DNA from: Nocardioides sp. LHD-245
GTDB taxonomy: Bacteria > Actinomycetota > Actinomycetes > Propionibacteriales > Nocardioidaceae
Assembly: GCF_030929495.1 (NCBI RefSeq)
Contig: NZ_JAVFWN010000024.1
Span: 1 to 64,000 of the forward strand
Reading direction: 5' to 3'
DNA length: 64,000 nucleotides
The notes below the pieces were generated by a model. The model searched no databases and was not told the origin of the DNA. It saw only the letters and a list, made by a program, of their open reading frames with translations. How positions within the stretch are numbered: the first letter of the stretch is position 1; every line of letters starts with the position of its first letter. Shown here piece by piece: positions 50,613-60,351 of the stretch. Both the position numbers and the translations under genes were made by a program.

Positions 50613-51677
50613 CTAGAGCCCCATCTCCTCGCGCAGCGCGGCGAGGAACGCGTCGACGTCCTCCTCCGTGGTGTCGAACGCGCACATCCAGCGCACGTCG
50701 CCGGCGGCCTCGTCCCAGAAGTAGAAGCGGTGTCGCTTCATCAGCCGCCGGCTGACGTCGTGGGGCAGCCGGGCGAAGACGCCGTTGGCCTCGACGGGGT
50801 ACAGGATCTCGACGCCGTCGATCTCGCGGACGCCCGCGGCGAGCCGCTGCGCCATCGCGTTGGCGTGGTCCGCGAGCCGCAGCCACAGTCCGTCGGCGAG
50901 CAGCGCCTCGAACTGCACGGAGACGAAGCGCATCTTGCTGGCGAGCTGCATCGAGAGCTTGCGCAGGTGCTTGAGGTGGCTGACCCGGTCGGGATCGAGG
51001 ACCACGACCGCCTCACCGCCGAGGGCGCCGTTCTTGGTCGCGCCGAACGAGAGCACGTCGACACCAGCGTCGGAGGTGAACTCCCGCACGGGTACGCCGA
51101 GCGCGGCGGCCGCGTTGGCCAGCCGGGCACCGTCCATGTGCAGGCGCATGCCGAGGCCGTGGGCGTGCTCGGCGAGGGCGCGGACCTCGTCGGGGGTGTA
51201 GCGCGTGCCCACCTCGGTCGACTGCGTGATCGAGACGACCTGCGGCATGGCGCGGTGCTCGTCCTCGAATCCCCACGCGTGCTTGTCGACCAGCGCGGGG
51301 GTGAGCTTGCCGTCGGGCGTCGCGACGGTGTGCAGCTTGAGTCCGCCCATCCGCTCCGGGGCGCCGCCCTCGTCGACGTTGATGTGTGCGCCCTCGGCGC
51401 AGATCACGGCGCCCCAACGGTCGGTGAGCGCCTGCAGCCCGATCACGTTGGCGCCGGTGCCGTTGAAGACCGGGTAGGCCTCGACGCCGGCGCCGAAGAG
51501 TCCGGCCATCAGGTCCTGGAGGTGCTCGGTGTACGCGTCCTCGCCGTACGACACCTGGTGACCGCCGTTGGCGAGCGCCAACGCCGCCATCACCTCGGGG
51601 TGCACGCCCGCGTAGTTGTCACTGGCGAACTGGCGGGCGCCGGGGTCGTGCCGGCGCTGTGCTGCGGTATCGGCCAC
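50613..51677 (-). CDS. ltaE: low-specificity threonine aldolase
   Basis: This pyridoxal-phosphate enzyme splits threonine and allo-threonine into glycine and acetaldehyde. The 354-residue product has FASDNYAGVHPEV at its start, FNGTGANVIGLQAL, the HMDGARLANAAAALG motif, and the Schiff-base lysine K215 in SFGATKNGALGGEAVV. GTG at 51677 follows GGAGC; a GTG at 51719 would overlap the upstream gene's end. The stop of the DUF6421 gene lies 29 bases upstream, so the two are probably one transcript. Confidence 0.92.
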   Translation of the reverse strand: MADTAAQRRHDPGARQFASDNYAGVHPEVMAALALANGGHQVSYGEDAYTEHLQDLMAGLFGAGVEAYPVFNGTGANVIGLQALTDRWGAVICAEGAHINVDEGGAPERMGGLKLHTVATPDGKLTPALVDKHAWGFEDEHRAMPQVVSITQSTEVGTRYTPDEVRALAEHAHGLGMRLHMDGARLANAAAALGVPVREFTSDAGVDVLSFGATKNGALGGEAVVVLDPDRVSHLKHLRKLSMQLASKMRFVSVQFEALLADGLWLRLADHANAMAQRLAAGVREIDGVEILYPVEANGVFARLPHDVSRRLMKRHRFYFWDEAAGDVRWMCAFDTTEEDVDAFLAALREEMGL

Positions 51678-51705
51678 GGGTGATGTGCTCCGTTCGGTCA
51701 GGCAG

Positions 51706-53079
51706 TCAGGCTGCGGCACGGATGCCGCGGGTCTCCGCGATGACGTTCTTGAGCTTCTTCGCCAGCGCCTCGAAGAACATACTCAACGGGAACTCGTCGG
51801 GGAGCACGTGGTCGACGAGCTCGCGGGGCGGCCTGGTGAGGTCCAGTGCCTCGGCGCCGCGCGCCCAGGTCGAGGCGGGGTGCGGGGCGAGGTAGCGGCT
51901 GACCAGGGCGTACCCGGCCTGCCAGTGCACCAGCTTGGGCCGGTCGATCCCGTCGCGGTAGAGCTGCTCGATCTCCGTGCAGAGCGCGCCGGTCGCCTCC
52001 CGGGCGCGCTCCCAGTCGATCCGCAGCGTGTTGTCGGTCCAGCGGATCGCGTCGTGCTGGTGGAGGTAGGCGAAGAGCAGCTGGCCGCCGAGCCCGTCGT
52101 AGTTGCGGTTGCGCTCGCCGGTTACCGGGAAGCGGAACATCCGGTCGAGCAGGATCGCGTGCTGCACGTCGGTCGCCTGCGCGACGCCCTCGGCCTGGAG
52201 CTCGACCGCGGCCTTGAAGGCGGTGAGGTCGCAGCGCAGCTCCTCGAGGCCGTACATCCAGAAGGGCTGACGCTGCTTGATCATGAACGGGTCGAAGGGC
52301 AGGTCGCCGTGGCTGTGCGTCCGGTCGTGGATCATGTCCCAGAGCACGAACGCGTCCTGGCTGCGCTGCTGGTCGTCCATCAGCCCGCGGACCTCGTCGG
52401 GCAGGTCGACGCCGAGCAGGTCGACGGCGGCCCGGCTGACCCGGCGGAAGCGGGCCGCCTCGCGGTCACAGAAGATCGCGCCCCAGCTGAACCGCTCGGG
52501 CACCTCGCGCACGGCGACCGTCTCGGGGAAGAGGACCGCGGAGTTGGTGTCGTAGCCGCTGGTGAAGTCCTCGAACGTGATGCCGCAGAACAGCGGGTTG
52601 TCGTAGCGGCTCGCCTCGATCTCGGCGAGCCAGTCGGGCCAGACCATCCGGAGCACCACGGCCTCCAGGTTGCGGTCGGGGTTGCCGTTCTGGGTGTACA
52701 TCGGGAACACCACGAGGTGCTGGCGGCCGTCGGTGCGCTCGCGCGCCGGCTCGAAGGCCAGCAGCGAGTCGAGGAAGTCCGGTACGCCGAACCCGGTGTC
52801 GGCCCAACGGCGGAGGTCGCCGACCAGCGCGCGGTGGTAGGCCGCGTCGTGCGGCAGGAGCGGGGAGAGCTCCTCGACGGCGGCCGTGACGGCGGCCACC
52901 GCGTTGACCGCCGTCGCGCGCGAGGGCGCTCCGGGGGCCTCGAGGTCGAGGGAGCCGTCGGCGCGCTGCCAGGTGCGGATCTCCTCGATGGCATCCTTCA
53001 GACTCCGCCAGGCCGGCTGCGCCATGACAGCGACGCCGCGGGGGTCATTGCGGTCAGCAAGAGAAAGAATGTCCGTCAT
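51706..53079 (-). CDS. DUF6421 family protein
   Basis: The 457-residue protein fits DUF6421, known from streptomycetes and relatives, with no proven function. Visible blocks are QHLVVFPMYTQNGNPDRNLE, GYDTNSAVLFPETVAVREVP, WDMIHDRTHSHGDLPFDPF (His/Asp-rich and metal-binding in appearance) and MYGLEELRCDLTAFKAAVEL, followed by a helical C-terminus. The HDRTHSHG and EELRCDL pair resembles zinc-hydrolase arrangements, but no family match is certain. ATG at 53079. Sits between the kbl-tdh pair and threonine aldolase on one strand. Confidence 0.78.
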   Translation of the reverse strand: MTDILSLADRNDPRGVAVMAQPAWRSLKDAIEEIRTWQRADGSLDLEAPGAPSRATAVNAVAAVTAAVEELSPLLPHDAAYHRALVGDLRRWADTGFGVPDFLDSLLAFEPARERTDGRQHLVVFPMYTQNGNPDRNLEAVVLRMVWPDWLAEIEASRYDNPLFCGITFEDFTSGYDTNSAVLFPETVAVREVPERFSWGAIFCDREAARFRRVSRAAVDLLGVDLPDEVRGLMDDQQRSQDAFVLWDMIHDRTHSHGDLPFDPFMIKQRQPFWMYGLEELRCDLTAFKAAVELQAEGVAQATDVQHAILLDRMFRFPVTGERNRNYDGLGGQLLFAYLHQHDAIRWTDNTLRIDWERAREATGALCTEIEQLYRDGIDRPKLVHWQAGYALVSRYLAPHPASTWARGAEALDLTRPPRELVDHVLPDEFPLSMFFEALAKKLKNVIAETRGIRAAA

Positions 53080-53142
53080 GATCCCATTAGACAGGAGATC
53101 TTCCTGCCGATCCAAGCGGAGAGGGCGATTCCTGGCCCGATT

Positions 53143-54324
53143 TCAGGCCTGAGCCGCCTGACGTCCCGCGACGAACGCGGCCACGCATCGACGTACCTGG
53201 TCCTCGGTGTGAGCGGCGGAGAGCTGGACCCGGATCCGGGCCGCGCCCCGTGGGACGACCGGGAAGCTGAACGCGGTCACGTAGACGCCGTGCTCCTGCA
53301 TCACGTCGGCGACCCGGGCGGTGAGCGCGGCGTCGCCGAACATCACCGGGACGATCGGGTGCTCGCCGGGCAGCAGCTCGAAGCCCTCGGCCTCCATCAG
53401 CTCGCGGAACAGCGCGGCGTTGGCGCGCAGCCGCTCGCGCAGCTCGCCCGAGCCCTCCACCAGGTCGAGCGCCCGCAGTGTGCCCGCGACGATCGAGGGG
53501 GCCAGGGTGTTGGAGAAGAGGTACGGGCGCGAGCGCTGCCGCAGCAGGGCGACGATCTCGCGGTGCGAGGAGACGTACCCGCCGGACGCGCCGCCGAGGG
53601 CCTTGCCGAAGGTGCCGGTGTAGATGTCGACCCGGTCGGCGACGCCGCACAGCTCGGGCGTCCCGCGGCCACCGGCTCCGATGAACCCGACCGCGTGCGA
53701 GTCGTCGACGAACACGAGGGCGTCGTACCTCTCGGCGAGGTCGCAGATCTCGCGCAGCGGCGCGAGGTAGCCGTCCATCGAGAAGACGCCGTCGGTGACC
53801 ACGACCCGGAAGCGCGCGTCGGCGGCGGCCTTCAGCTGCTCCTCGAGATCGGCCAGATCGCGGTTGGCGTAGCGCAGCCGGCGGGCCTTGGAGAGCCGGA
53901 TGCCGTCGATGATCGAGGCGTGGTTGAGAGCATCGGAGATGATCGCGTCCTCCGGCCCGAAGAGCGTCTCGAAGACGCCGCCGTTGGCGTCGAAGCACGA
54001 CGAGTAGAGGATCGTGTCCTCGGTGCCGAGAAACTCGGAGAGCCGCCGCTCGAGCTCGAGGTGCTGCTCCTGGGTGCCGCAGATGAAGCGCACGCTGGCC
54101 ATGCCGTAGCCCCACTCGTCGAGCGCGCCGCGGGCCGCCTCCAGCAGCCGCGGGTCGTCGGCGAGGCCGAGGTAGTTGTTGGCGCAGAAGTTGAGCACCT
54201 CCGCGCCGTCGGCGACGATCTCGGCCTTCTGCGGGCCGCGGATGCCGCGCTCGCGCTTGGTGAGCCCGGCCTGCTCGATGCCGTCGAGCTCGGCGGCGAG
54301 GTGGTCCCTGAAGTTCCCGTACAT
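53143..54324 (-). CDS. kbl: glycine C-acetyltransferase (2-amino-3-ketobutyrate CoA ligase)
   Basis: Kbl takes the 2-amino-3-ketobutyrate made by Tdh and splits it with CoA into glycine and acetyl-CoA. The 393-residue alpha-oxoamine synthase has [69 protein letters not shown] and the PLP lysine K241 in [13 protein letters not shown] at 54324 shares one base with the tdh stop (TGATG). It is far closer to Kbl than to serine palmitoyltransferase because of the tdh partner. Confidence 0.95.
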   Translation of the reverse strand: MYGNFRDHLAAELDGIEQAGLTKRERGIRGPQKAEIVADGAEVLNFCANNYLGLADDPRLLEAARGALDEWGYGMASVRFICGTQEQHLELERRLSEFLGTEDTILYSSCFDANGGVFETLFGPEDAIISDALNHASIIDGIRLSKARRLRYANRDLADLEEQLKAAADARFRVVVTDGVFSMDGYLAPLREICDLAERYDALVFVDDSHAVGFIGAGGRGTPELCGVADRVDIYTGTFGKALGGASGGYVSSHREIVALLRQRSRPYLFSNTLAPSIVAGTLRALDLVEGSGELRERLRANAALFRELMEAEGFELLPGEHPIVPVMFGDAALTARVADVMQEHGVYVTAFSFPVVPRGAARIRVQLSAAHTEDQVRRCVAAFVAGRQAAQA

Positions 54325-55367
54325 CACAGCTCCGTCCAGTCCAGCACGACCTTGCCGACCCCGGCGGACGCCGCGATCTCGAATCCCCGCTGCCACTCGC
54401 GGGCGGGCAGCCGGTCGGAGATGACCGATCCGATCGCCGTACGCAACGTGCTGCTCGACTGCAGCATCGCGCCCATGGCGTTCCAGGTCTCGAACATCTC
54501 GCGACCGTAGATCCCCTTGAGGGTGAGCATGTGGGTGACGACCTTGCCCCAGTCGATCGCGAACGGCGCGCTGGGCAGGCCGAGCATGGCGATCCGGCCG
54601 CCGTGGTTCATGTTGTCGATCATCTGCGGCAGCGCCGACGGGGCGCCACTCATCTCGAAGCCGATGTCGAAGCCCTCGCGCATGTGCAGGGCCTGCTGGA
54701 CGTCGGCCACGGACCCGGTCGAGACGTCGACGACGGCGTCCGCGCCCATCGCCTCGGCCAGCTCGAGCCGGGCGGGGCTGACGTCGGTGCCGACGACGTA
54801 CCGGGCGCCGACGTGGCGGGCGATCGCGATCGCCATCAGCCCGATCGGGCCGCAGCCGGTGACGAGCACGTCCTCGCCGACGAGCGGGAACGCGAGTGCC
54901 GTGTGCACGGCGTTGCCGAGCGGGTCGAAGATCGCGCCGAGGTCGGGGTCGACGTCGGGGTGGTGCACCCAGACGTTGCTGGCCGGGAGGCTGAGGTACT
55001 GCGCGAAGGCACCGTTACGCTGCACGCCGAGGCCGACGGTGCGGATGCACATCTGCCGGCGTCCGGCACGGCAGTTGCGGCAGGTGCCGCACACGATGTG
55101 GCCCTCGCCGGAGACCCGGTCCCCGACCGAGACGTCGGTGACGAGCGGGCCGACCTCGACCACCTCGCCGTAGAACTCGTGCCCCGGTGTGAGGGGCGCC
55201 CTGACCGCGCCCGCCGCCCAGTCGTCCCAGCGCAGGATGTGGAGGTCGGTGCCGCAGATGCCGGTGCGGAGCACGCGAATGACCACGTCGGCCGGACCGC
55301 AGACCGGGTCCGGGCGGTCGACGAGCGCGAGCCCGGGGCCCGCCTCGGCCTTGAAGAGCGCCTTCAC
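54324..55367 (-). CDS. tdh: L-threonine 3-dehydrogenase
   Basis: Tdh oxidises threonine with NAD to 2-amino-3-ketobutyrate. The 347-residue zinc alcohol-dehydrogenase-type enzyme has catalytic zinc ligands C38, H63 and E64 ([17 protein letters not shown]), structural zinc cysteines C93, C96, C99 and C107, and the NAD motif [12 protein letters not shown]. Its last part ([20 protein letters not shown]) is typical of Tdh. GTG at 55367 gives the usual start [13 protein letters not shown]; longer starts lack ribosome sites. First gene of the threonine-degradation operon, divergent from LysR. Confidence 0.94.
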   Translation of the reverse strand: MKALFKAEAGPGLALVDRPDPVCGPADVVIRVLRTGICGTDLHILRWDDWAAGAVRAPLTPGHEFYGEVVEVGPLVTDVSVGDRVSGEGHIVCGTCRNCRAGRRQMCIRTVGLGVQRNGAFAQYLSLPASNVWVHHPDVDPDLGAIFDPLGNAVHTALAFPLVGEDVLVTGCGPIGLMAIAIARHVGARYVVGTDVSPARLELAEAMGADAVVDVSTGSVADVQQALHMREGFDIGFEMSGAPSALPQMIDNMNHGGRIAMLGLPSAPFAIDWGKVVTHMLTLKGIYGREMFETWNAMGAMLQSSSTLRTAIGSVISDRLPAREWQRGFEIAASAGVGKVVLDWTEL

Positions 55368-55427
55368 AGGTCCATTGCAGCGCCCCATGACCGTGCAGAG
55401 CAACGGGCACTTCCTGCATGGTCGGTT

Positions 55428-55439
55428 AAGTGATCACTT
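55428..55439. promoter_or_regulatory. palindrome in the tdh / LysR divergent promoter
   Basis: AAGTGATCACTT is a perfect 12-base palindrome; with three flanking bases each side it is symmetric at 16 of 18 positions. It lies 19 bases before the LysR gene and 61 before tdh, fitting a LysR activator or repressor binding site that serves both genes. Confidence 0.6.
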
Positions 55440-55457
55440 CACGGTAACCTGACCGGC

Positions 55458-56375
55458 GTGGAGGTCCACCAGCTCACCATCCTGCGCGAGCTCGGCGCCC
55501 TCGGCAGCGTCACCGCGGTCGCCGAGGCGCTGCACGTCTCCCCGTCCGCGGTGTCCCAGCACCTGGCCGCGCTCCAACGACAGTTCGCGACGCCGCTGAC
55601 CCGGCGCGACGGGCGGGTGCTCACCCTCACCGACGCCGGCCGGGTGCTGGCCGGGGCCGGCGCCGGCGTCATCGACGCGATGGCGGCGGCCCGCACGGCG
55701 GTCGAGCAGTTCGAGGACGCGCCGGGCGGCACGGTCACGCTGAGCAGCTTCCACAGCGCCGGGCAGGCGCTGTTCGGGCCCCTGCTGCGCGAGCTCGGCG
55801 CGGGGCAGCCCGGCTCCCCCGACCTCCGGCTGACCGACGAGGACGTCGCCCAGCGTGACTTCCCGGCGCTCACGGCGCAGTACGACCTCGTCCTCGCCCA
55901 CCGGATGGAGCACAGCCCGCCCTGGCCGACCGACGACCTTCACGTCGTCACCCTCGCCCGCGAGCCGCTCGACGTCGCCCTGCCCGCCGGCCACCCGCTC
56001 GCCTCCCGCGAGCGGCTGCGTCCCCGCGACGTCGTCGGCGAGCGCTGGGTGACCAGCCGGGTCGGCTACTCCCCCGACGACGTCCTCACCGCCGTGGCCA
56101 CGCTCACCCGGCGCAGTGCCGACGTCATCCACCGGGTCAACGACTACGGCGCCGTCGCCGCCCTCGTCGCGGCCGGCTCCGGTGTCGGCCTGCTGCCCCG
56201 CTACACCTCCCCCCACCCGTACGACGACGTCGTCCTCCGCCCGCTGCACGGGCTCAGCACCAGCCGCACCATCGACGTACTCGCTCGTCCGGAGACCCTG
56301 CGCCGCCGCTCCGCGCAGCACGTCGTCCAGGCGCTGCGCCGGGTCATGGACCGGCTGGTGGCCTCGCAGGGTTGA
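55458..56375 (+). CDS. LysR family transcriptional regulator
   Basis: The 305-residue protein has the LysR winged helix-turn-helix at residues 1-60 (LTILRELGALGSVTAVAEAL, then SPSAVSQHLAALQRQF) and a C-terminal effector domain with DVALPAGHPLASRERLRPRD. GTG at 55458. Divergent from tdh with a shared palindrome, so it is the likely regulator of threonine degradation; the deaminase gene follows 23 bases later on the same strand. Confidence 0.9.
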   Translation: MEVHQLTILRELGALGSVTAVAEALHVSPSAVSQHLAALQRQFATPLTRRDGRVLTLTDAGRVLAGAGAGVIDAMAAARTAVEQFEDAPGGTVTLSSFHSAGQALFGPLLRELGAGQPGSPDLRLTDEDVAQRDFPALTAQYDLVLAHRMEHSPPWPTDDLHVVTLAREPLDVALPAGHPLASRERLRPRDVVGERWVTSRVGYSPDDVLTAVATLTRRSADVIHRVNDYGAVAALVAAGSGVGLLPRYTSPHPYDDVVLRPLHGLSTSRTIDVLARPETLRRRSAQHVVQALRRVMDRLVASQG

Positions 56376-56398
56376 CCCCCGCCCTGTTGAATGGCGCC

Positions 56399-56866
56399 AT
56401 GAGCGAGGAGACCTGGCTGGCACGCGCGGTCGAGCTGGCGACCGCGAACGTCGCCGACGGCGGCGGACCGTTCGGCGCGGTGATCGTGCGCGACGGCGTC
56501 CTCGTGGCCGAGGGCCGCAACCACGTCACCCGCGACCTCGACCCGACCGCCCACGCCGAGGTGACGGCGATCCGCGCGGCCTGCACGACGCTGGCGACCT
56601 TCGAGCTGTCCGGCTGCGTCCTCTACACGTCGTGCGAGCCCTGCCCGCTGTGCCTCTCGGCCTCCCTGTGGGCCCGGCTGGACCGGGTCGTGTACGCCGC
56701 GGACCGCGACGACGCCGCTCGCGGCGGCTTCGACGACCGGGCGTTCTACGAGCTCTTCGACCGGCCCCGCTCGGAGTGGTCGATGACGGTGGCCCAGGTC
56801 GCGACCGCCGACGCGGCGGCGCCGTTCGACGCCTGGCTGGCCCACGAGGACCGCACCGCCTACTAG
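56399..56866 (+). CDS. guanine/nucleoside deaminase
   Basis: The 155-residue cytidine-deaminase-like enzyme binds zinc through HAE at residues 52-54 and SCEPCPLC with C82 and C85. The second half (VYAADRDDAARGGFDDRAFYEL) is as in GuaD-type guanine deaminases, which turn guanine into xanthine. Adenosine or tRNA deaminases are alternatives, but nearby xanthine dehydrogenase genes fit guanine breakdown. ATG at 56399 has no strong ribosome site; transcription may continue from the LysR gene. Confidence 0.85.
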   Translation: MSEETWLARAVELATANVADGGGPFGAVIVRDGVLVAEGRNHVTRDLDPTAHAEVTAIRAACTTLATFELSGCVLYTSCEPCPLCLSASLWARLDRVVYAADRDDAARGGFDDRAFYELFDRPRSEWSMTVAQVATADAAAPFDAWLAHEDRTAY

Positions 56867-56888
56867 CCGCGTCGAGTGGGCACGGGTC

Positions 56889-57431
56889 TCAGAGGACGAT
56901 GGCGAAGGTGATGACGGTGACCAGCAGCGCGACCAGCAGGCCCACGCCGAAGCCCACCGTCAGCAGCACGCCGTAGCCGACCCGACGCACCCGCACCCCC
57001 GACCGGCGCGCCGCGGCGAGGAAGGCGGGTCCGCCCTGCCGGGAGAACGCGGCCGCGTCGGCGGCGACATTGCCGCCGCGGGCGACGGTGCTGCCGCCGC
57101 GGACCAGATCGGCACCGGCCAGGCCCGCCGCGGCGCCGGCGACACCGAGCACCGACCCGACGACCGGGCCCAGCGGACGGGCCAGCACCGGGTACGCCGT
57201 ACCGCCGACCGTCACGGTGATCCGCTGTGCCGCCGAGGACACCTGCGCCTGGCGAACCGGCACCCGGAACACGTCCACATAGCCGGACGGACTCTGGCCG
57301 GGAGCCAGCAGCGCAAGCCAGCCGTCGTCGACGACCAGCCAGACCGGCACCCCACCGCCGGCGCCCGGCGCCATCCAGTAGCCCTGGAAGGCACCACGCG
57401 GCTGCGGTTGCCAGGCGGTCGGGTGGCTCAT
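56889..57431 (-). CDS. membrane protein of unknown function
   Basis: The 180-residue protein has an N-terminal proline- and glycine-rich part, a beta-rich middle (VPVWLVVDDGWLALLAP; YVDVFRVPVRQAQVSSAAQR) and hydrophobic stretches: a small-residue-rich one ([20 protein letters not shown]) and a strong C-terminal one (GVLLTVGFGVGLLVALLVTV). It is 17 bases after the transglutaminase-like gene and is probably the last gene of that operon. I do not recognise a family. Confidence 0.65.
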   Translation of the reverse strand: MSHPTAWQPQPRGAFQGYWMAPGAGGGVPVWLVVDDGWLALLAPGQSPSGYVDVFRVPVRQAQVSSAAQRITVTVGGTAYPVLARPLGPVVGSVLGVAGAAAGLAGADLVRGGSTVARGGNVAADAAAFSRQGGPAFLAAARRSGVRVRRVGYGVLLTVGFGVGLLVALLVTVITFAIVL

Positions 57432-57448
57432 CGGCTCCTCCTCGGGCG

Positions 57449-59584
57449 TCAGCGGGCGGGATACTGGCTGAGGTACGCGTCGGCCATCCAGTCGTCGTCC
57501 TCCGAGCGCAGGGCGCTCCCGGTGAACTCAGCGTCCCGGATCATCAGGTATCTGGTGCCCGTCGAGGGGGTCCACGGACCACGCGGGTCGTTCCAGGTGA
57601 CGTCCACCGCACGCCAGTTCCCGCCGACCTTGACCTTGTTCCAGGCGTGACCGCCACCGTCGGCGAGCTCGCCCGTGACGACGACCGACTCCACCCCGGC
57701 CTCCTCCGCGAGCGCATGGAAGGCGTACGCGTAGCTCATGCACACCCCGCTGTGGTCCACGAGGATGCCGTGCGTCTCCCAGGCGTAGCGGAACTGCGCC
57801 GGGATGTCGGAGCGGTACTTCCCCGGCGACGAGGCGAGCGCGGTGTGGTCGTAGTCGGCCTGGTCCACCAGGTAGCGGTTGAGGGCGCTCACCTTCTCGG
57901 ACACGGTCATCCCGTCCTTGATCACGTCCTTCACGGTCGCCTTCGCAGCATTCTCGATGTCCTTCTGGTGCGCCTGCTTCTCGGCCTGCGTGAACGCCGA
58001 CTCGACGTGGACGACGCTGCCGTCGAAGGAGAACTTGTCGAAGTACGAGAGGGCGTACGGGTTCTGGTAGACGGCCTCGGTCAGCGCGTCCTGGAGTTCG
58101 GGAAGTCCCGGCTGACCGGCGAGCTCTGAGACGTCGATGGCCGTGGAGCCCGCGATCAGCTGCCCGGCGATGAACCTGGTCAGCTCGTTGCTGCCGAAGA
58201 CCGGGTAGTCGGGCGGAGGCAGCTCGGGACTGGGCTGCTGCGGGAGGTCGGTGCGTACGACGATGGTCGTCGCGCTCAGGCCGGCCGGCGGGTAGTCGCC
58301 CTGCGCTCGCTCGTTGAACGCCGCGACCGCGGCGTCGATGTCGTCGACTGCGGCGGCGGGGATGAGGACCGGGTCCACCAGCCGGGTCCCCTGGCCACGC
58401 AGCGGAACCTCCCAGTCGCTGCCCTTGCGGCGTACCTCCGCGCGGTCGACGAAGGCGCCGGTCGCCCGGGTCGAGCCCTCGATGGAGACGTACAGGAAGC
58501 GGCTCGGCAGGGCCGCCAGGCCCCGGTTCGCGAGGTCGGCGCCCTGGTCCCACTTGCGGTCGGAGCGGACCGGCAGTGCGGCCAGGCCGGTGAAGTCGAT
58601 CGGGGTCATGACCGACGGCTGCCGGTCCACGACGGCGATGACGCCGAGCCGGGCGTCGACCTTCTCGGGGACCAGCTGGGGCGAGGTGACCATCGTCGAC
58701 GCGTCGACGGTGGTCAGCTTCAGGAGGTCGTTCTGCGTGCAGGAGTGCAAGCACTTCTTCGTCACGGCCGAGGACCAGTTCGTGTCCGTCGTGCGCCCGA
58801 CGACCTGGACCGTGTCGTCGAGGCTGCTGTCCTTGCGCTGCTGCAGGACGACGAGGTATTCCGTCGCGTCCGGGACCCGCGACCACTGGAGGAAGGCGTC
58901 GCCCTGGGGGGTCACCGACGACGTGATCTGCGCCGGGGCCGGCGTCTCGGCGGTGAAGTCGACCTGGGTCACCAGCGGCCGGGCCCGCTTGCTGCCGTCG
59001 GGCTCGAGGTACTGCACGACGTACACGTGGGGGTTGAGGTTCCAGTACGTGCCGAGGTCGGCGAGCGTGCCCTTGACCTGGCCGTCGCGCCGGGTGATGT
59101 GCGACCGCTTGAGACCCAGCGGCGTGATCGCCAGGTGCGGTTCCGCGGCGGAGGAGGCCGGGTCCGGCAGGATGAGGATCGGCACCGGCCGGGTCAGCGC
59201 CTGGTCGGCGTACACCTCGATCTTGCCGGGGTCGCCCTGCCACGGATCCTCGGCGTCCGCGTCGTAGGTCGCGGGGATGATCAGGTCGTCGTCGACACCG
59301 ACGCCGCTGATCGGCGCGGTGTAGTCGTAGCCCGGGACCGCCTCCTCGGCCTCGGCGGTGGTCGGCAGCTCCGCGCGCTCGCCCTCCAGGAGCCGCTCGC
59401 GCAGCGCCTCCGACGTGCTCGGCCGGTCCTTCGACGCGTCGTCCTTGCCCAGCACCAGGACCACGGTGACGCCGACGACGAGCACCAGGACCAGGGCGAG
59501 GGAGCCGAGCACCGCCAACCAGGGGAATCCGCGCCGCCCGCCACCCGCCGGCGGGTGCGGGGGGTACGGGTACTGTCCCGCCAT
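57449..59584 (-). CDS. membrane-anchored transglutaminase-like protein
   Basis: The 711-residue protein has a short proline-rich cytoplasmic end, one membrane helix (about residues 22-48, WLAVLGSLALVLVLVVGVTV), about 500 residues of extracytoplasmic region with two fibronectin-like stretches, and a transglutaminase core at the C-terminus. The catalytic triad reads as C615 (GVCMSYAYAF), H646 (GGHAWNKV) and D661 (RAVDVTWNDP). It may crosslink or cut surface proteins. ATG at 59584 shares a base with the stop of the proline-rich protein upstream. Confidence 0.85.
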   Translation of the reverse strand: MAGQYPYPPHPPAGGGRRGFPWLAVLGSLALVLVLVVGVTVVLVLGKDDASKDRPSTSEALRERLLEGERAELPTTAEAEEAVPGYDYTAPISGVGVDDDLIIPATYDADAEDPWQGDPGKIEVYADQALTRPVPILILPDPASSAAEPHLAITPLGLKRSHITRRDGQVKGTLADLGTYWNLNPHVYVVQYLEPDGSKRARPLVTQVDFTAETPAPAQITSSVTPQGDAFLQWSRVPDATEYLVVLQQRKDSSLDDTVQVVGRTTDTNWSSAVTKKCLHSCTQNDLLKLTTVDASTMVTSPQLVPEKVDARLGVIAVVDRQPSVMTPIDFTGLAALPVRSDRKWDQGADLANRGLAALPSRFLYVSIEGSTRATGAFVDRAEVRRKGSDWEVPLRGQGTRLVDPVLIPAAAVDDIDAAVAAFNERAQGDYPPAGLSATTIVVRTDLPQQPSPELPPPDYPVFGSNELTRFIAGQLIAGSTAIDVSELAGQPGLPELQDALTEAVYQNPYALSYFDKFSFDGSVVHVESAFTQAEKQAHQKDIENAAKATVKDVIKDGMTVSEKVSALNRYLVDQADYDHTALASSPGKYRSDIPAQFRYAWETHGILVDHSGVCMSYAYAFHALAEEAGVESVVVTGELADGGGHAWNKVKVGGNWRAVDVTWNDPRGPWTPSTGTRYLMIRDAEFTGSALRSEDDDWMADAYLSQYPAR

Positions 59585-60261
59585 CAGTCCTCGTCCATCC
59601 AGCTCGGGCGCTCCAGGGTCGGGGCGGTGACCTGCGGGACGGGCGCGTCGTCGTCCCGCTGGGGCAGCACGTCTACGCATGCCGCGATGACGGCGCGCTG
59701 CTGGCGACCGACCTCGCCCTGCTGCGCCGTGAGCTCGGCGGGCAGCGTCGTCTCCGGCGTCTCCCCGCGACCCAGCGCGTCCATCATGGCCTGCTTCCAC
59801 TCGCCGACCGCCCGGTAGTACGACACGACGACGGTGGCCTCCGCCGAGACCAGCTCCTCGATCTCGACGTCGGTGATCTCGGCGAGCGCGGCGTCGTACA
59901 TCTCCTGCAGCTTGTCCGGATCGAAGTCGGTGGCCGCCCAGATCTCGCTGTTCAACACCACGTCGGCATAGGCCTCGCACGACGCCTGCAGGGCGCCACC
60001 GGACGCCTTGTCGTCCGAGTCGGCGGAGTCGCCACCGCGGACCACGAGGGCGACGACGCCGATCACGACCAGGACCAGCACCAGACCGGCCGCCAGCCAG
60101 ACGAGCGTGCGCCCCGTCCCCGATCCCCTCGACCCCGATCCCCTAGGAGGCTGGCCGGCCGGGGGCGGCGGCCAGCCCTGCTGGTACGGAGGCTGGCCGG
60201 GCGGGGGCGGCGGGTGGCCTCCCTGACCGAACGGAGGCGTACCGGGGTGGGGTTGGTTCAT
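59584..60261 (-). CDS. proline-rich membrane protein
   Basis: The 225-residue protein has a proline/glycine-rich cytoplasmic end (PPPPPGQPPYQQGWPPPP), one membrane helix at about residues 53-74 (LVWLAAGLVLVLVVIGVVAL) and an extracytoplasmic helical domain with SYYRAVGEWKQAMMDAL. It shares the layout of proline-rich tail plus one helix with its operon partner, so the two may form a complex. ATG at 60261 is preferred; another ATG lies 15 bases upstream. Confidence 0.72.
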   Translation of the reverse strand: MNQPHPGTPPFGQGGHPPPPPGQPPYQQGWPPPPAGQPPRGSGSRGSGTGRTLVWLAAGLVLVLVVIGVVALVVRGGDSADSDDKASGGALQASCEAYADVVLNSEIWAATDFDPDKLQEMYDAALAEITDVEIEELVSAEATVVVSYYRAVGEWKQAMMDALGRGETPETTLPAELTAQQGEVGRQQRAVIAACVDVLPQRDDDAPVPQVTAPTLERPSWMDED

Positions 60262-60351
60262 CGGGCGGGTCCTCATCTGCGCCGGGGCGCACTCACAGGC
60301 GTTGGAGCCAGAGCAGGCTGGCCCGGGAACCTTTACCACGAATCGGGCGCT

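Noticed and set aside
51616-54510. 964-residue + strand frame opposite DUF6421 and kbl
   Set aside because: No recognisable domain; the minus strand codes for proteins with clear catalytic motifs.
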